From: an uncultured Bacillota bacterium
Lineage (GTDB): Bacteria > Bacillota > Clostridia > UBA1381
Length of the DNA: 5,320 nucleotides
Reading direction: 5' to 3'
NCBI GenBank assembly: GCA_949297205.1
Contig: CASFSH010000184.1
Span: forward strand, 1 to 5,320
Program-made: the position numbers and the translations under genes
The notes under the pieces: model-generated
The model's database searches: none
The model's input: only the letters and a program-made list of their open reading frames with translations
Told to the model about the DNA's origin: nothing
In this document: in pieces, positions 5,255-5,320 of the stretch
Layout: every line of letters starts with the position of its first letter
How positions within the stretch are numbered: position 1 is the first letter of the stretch

Positions 5255-5277
5255 ATGTAAAATCGAAGATTTTACAT
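5255..5277. repeat. Second 10-bp hairpin downstream of trmK
   Basis: ATGTAAAATC (5255-5264) and GATTTTACAT (5268-5277) pair perfectly around the loop GAA. The geometry (10-bp stem, 3-nt loop) equals that of the hairpin 31 bp upstream, although the stem sequence differs. There is no T-tract. It may be part of the leader of the next gene, an operator, or a palindrome. The window ends 43 bp later at a G-rich run (5316-5319) that might be a ribosome binding site. Confidence 0.5.
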
Positions 5278-5320
5278 AGTTCGCATTGATAAAGTCTGCT
5301 GAAATAAATATTTTGGGGGC

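Overview
This window looks like a chromosomal, replication-origin-proximal segment of a low-GC Gram-positive bacterium, most likely a member of the Clostridia. The evidence is A/T-rich coding and third positions, strong purine-rich Shine-Dalgarno sequences, a Soj/Spo0J-type parA-parB pair, and a TrmK-type tRNA methyltransferase of the kind found in Firmicutes. The species cannot be named from the sequence alone. All five supported genes lie on the + strand; the minus-strand open frames are shadows.

Layout: positions 1-278 are non-coding and hold two hairpin-forming inverted repeats plus a structured leader with a TATAAT hexamer ahead of parA. parA (279-1046) and parB (1068-1922) form a two-gene operon for chromosome segregation. 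After an A/T-rich gap comes a small single-pass membrane protein with a coiled coil and a TPR-like tail (2122-2571), which I cannot assign to a named family. It is followed 19 bp later by serS, seryl-tRNA synthetase (2591-3865).

The 618-bp gap between serS and trmK is the most interesting part. Its first third (about 3876-4030) can fold into two hairpins followed by a long-stem intrinsic terminator. This is either the serS 3' end or a small structured RNA. The rest (about 4066-4405) holds six perfect matches to the DnaA box TTATNCACA and two near matches. Two of the perfect boxes are arranged as an 11-bp inverted repeat. Three copies of a related decamer, (T/A)GTGGTATAA, lie nearby in A/T-rich sequence. 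This is what an oriC, or part of a bipartite oriC, looks like, and it lies only about 2 kb from parAB, yet dnaA is not in the window.

trmK (4484-5188) follows, with a plausible sigma-A promoter whose predicted start point coincides with the last DnaA box. Two similar 10-bp-stem hairpins close the window.

How the pieces fit: ParA and ParB act in origin segregation and in control of DnaA-driven initiation, and the DnaA-box cluster is a candidate for the site on which that control acts. serS and trmK are translation genes (tRNA charging and tRNA modification) that happen to flank it. No canonical parS site was seen in the window.
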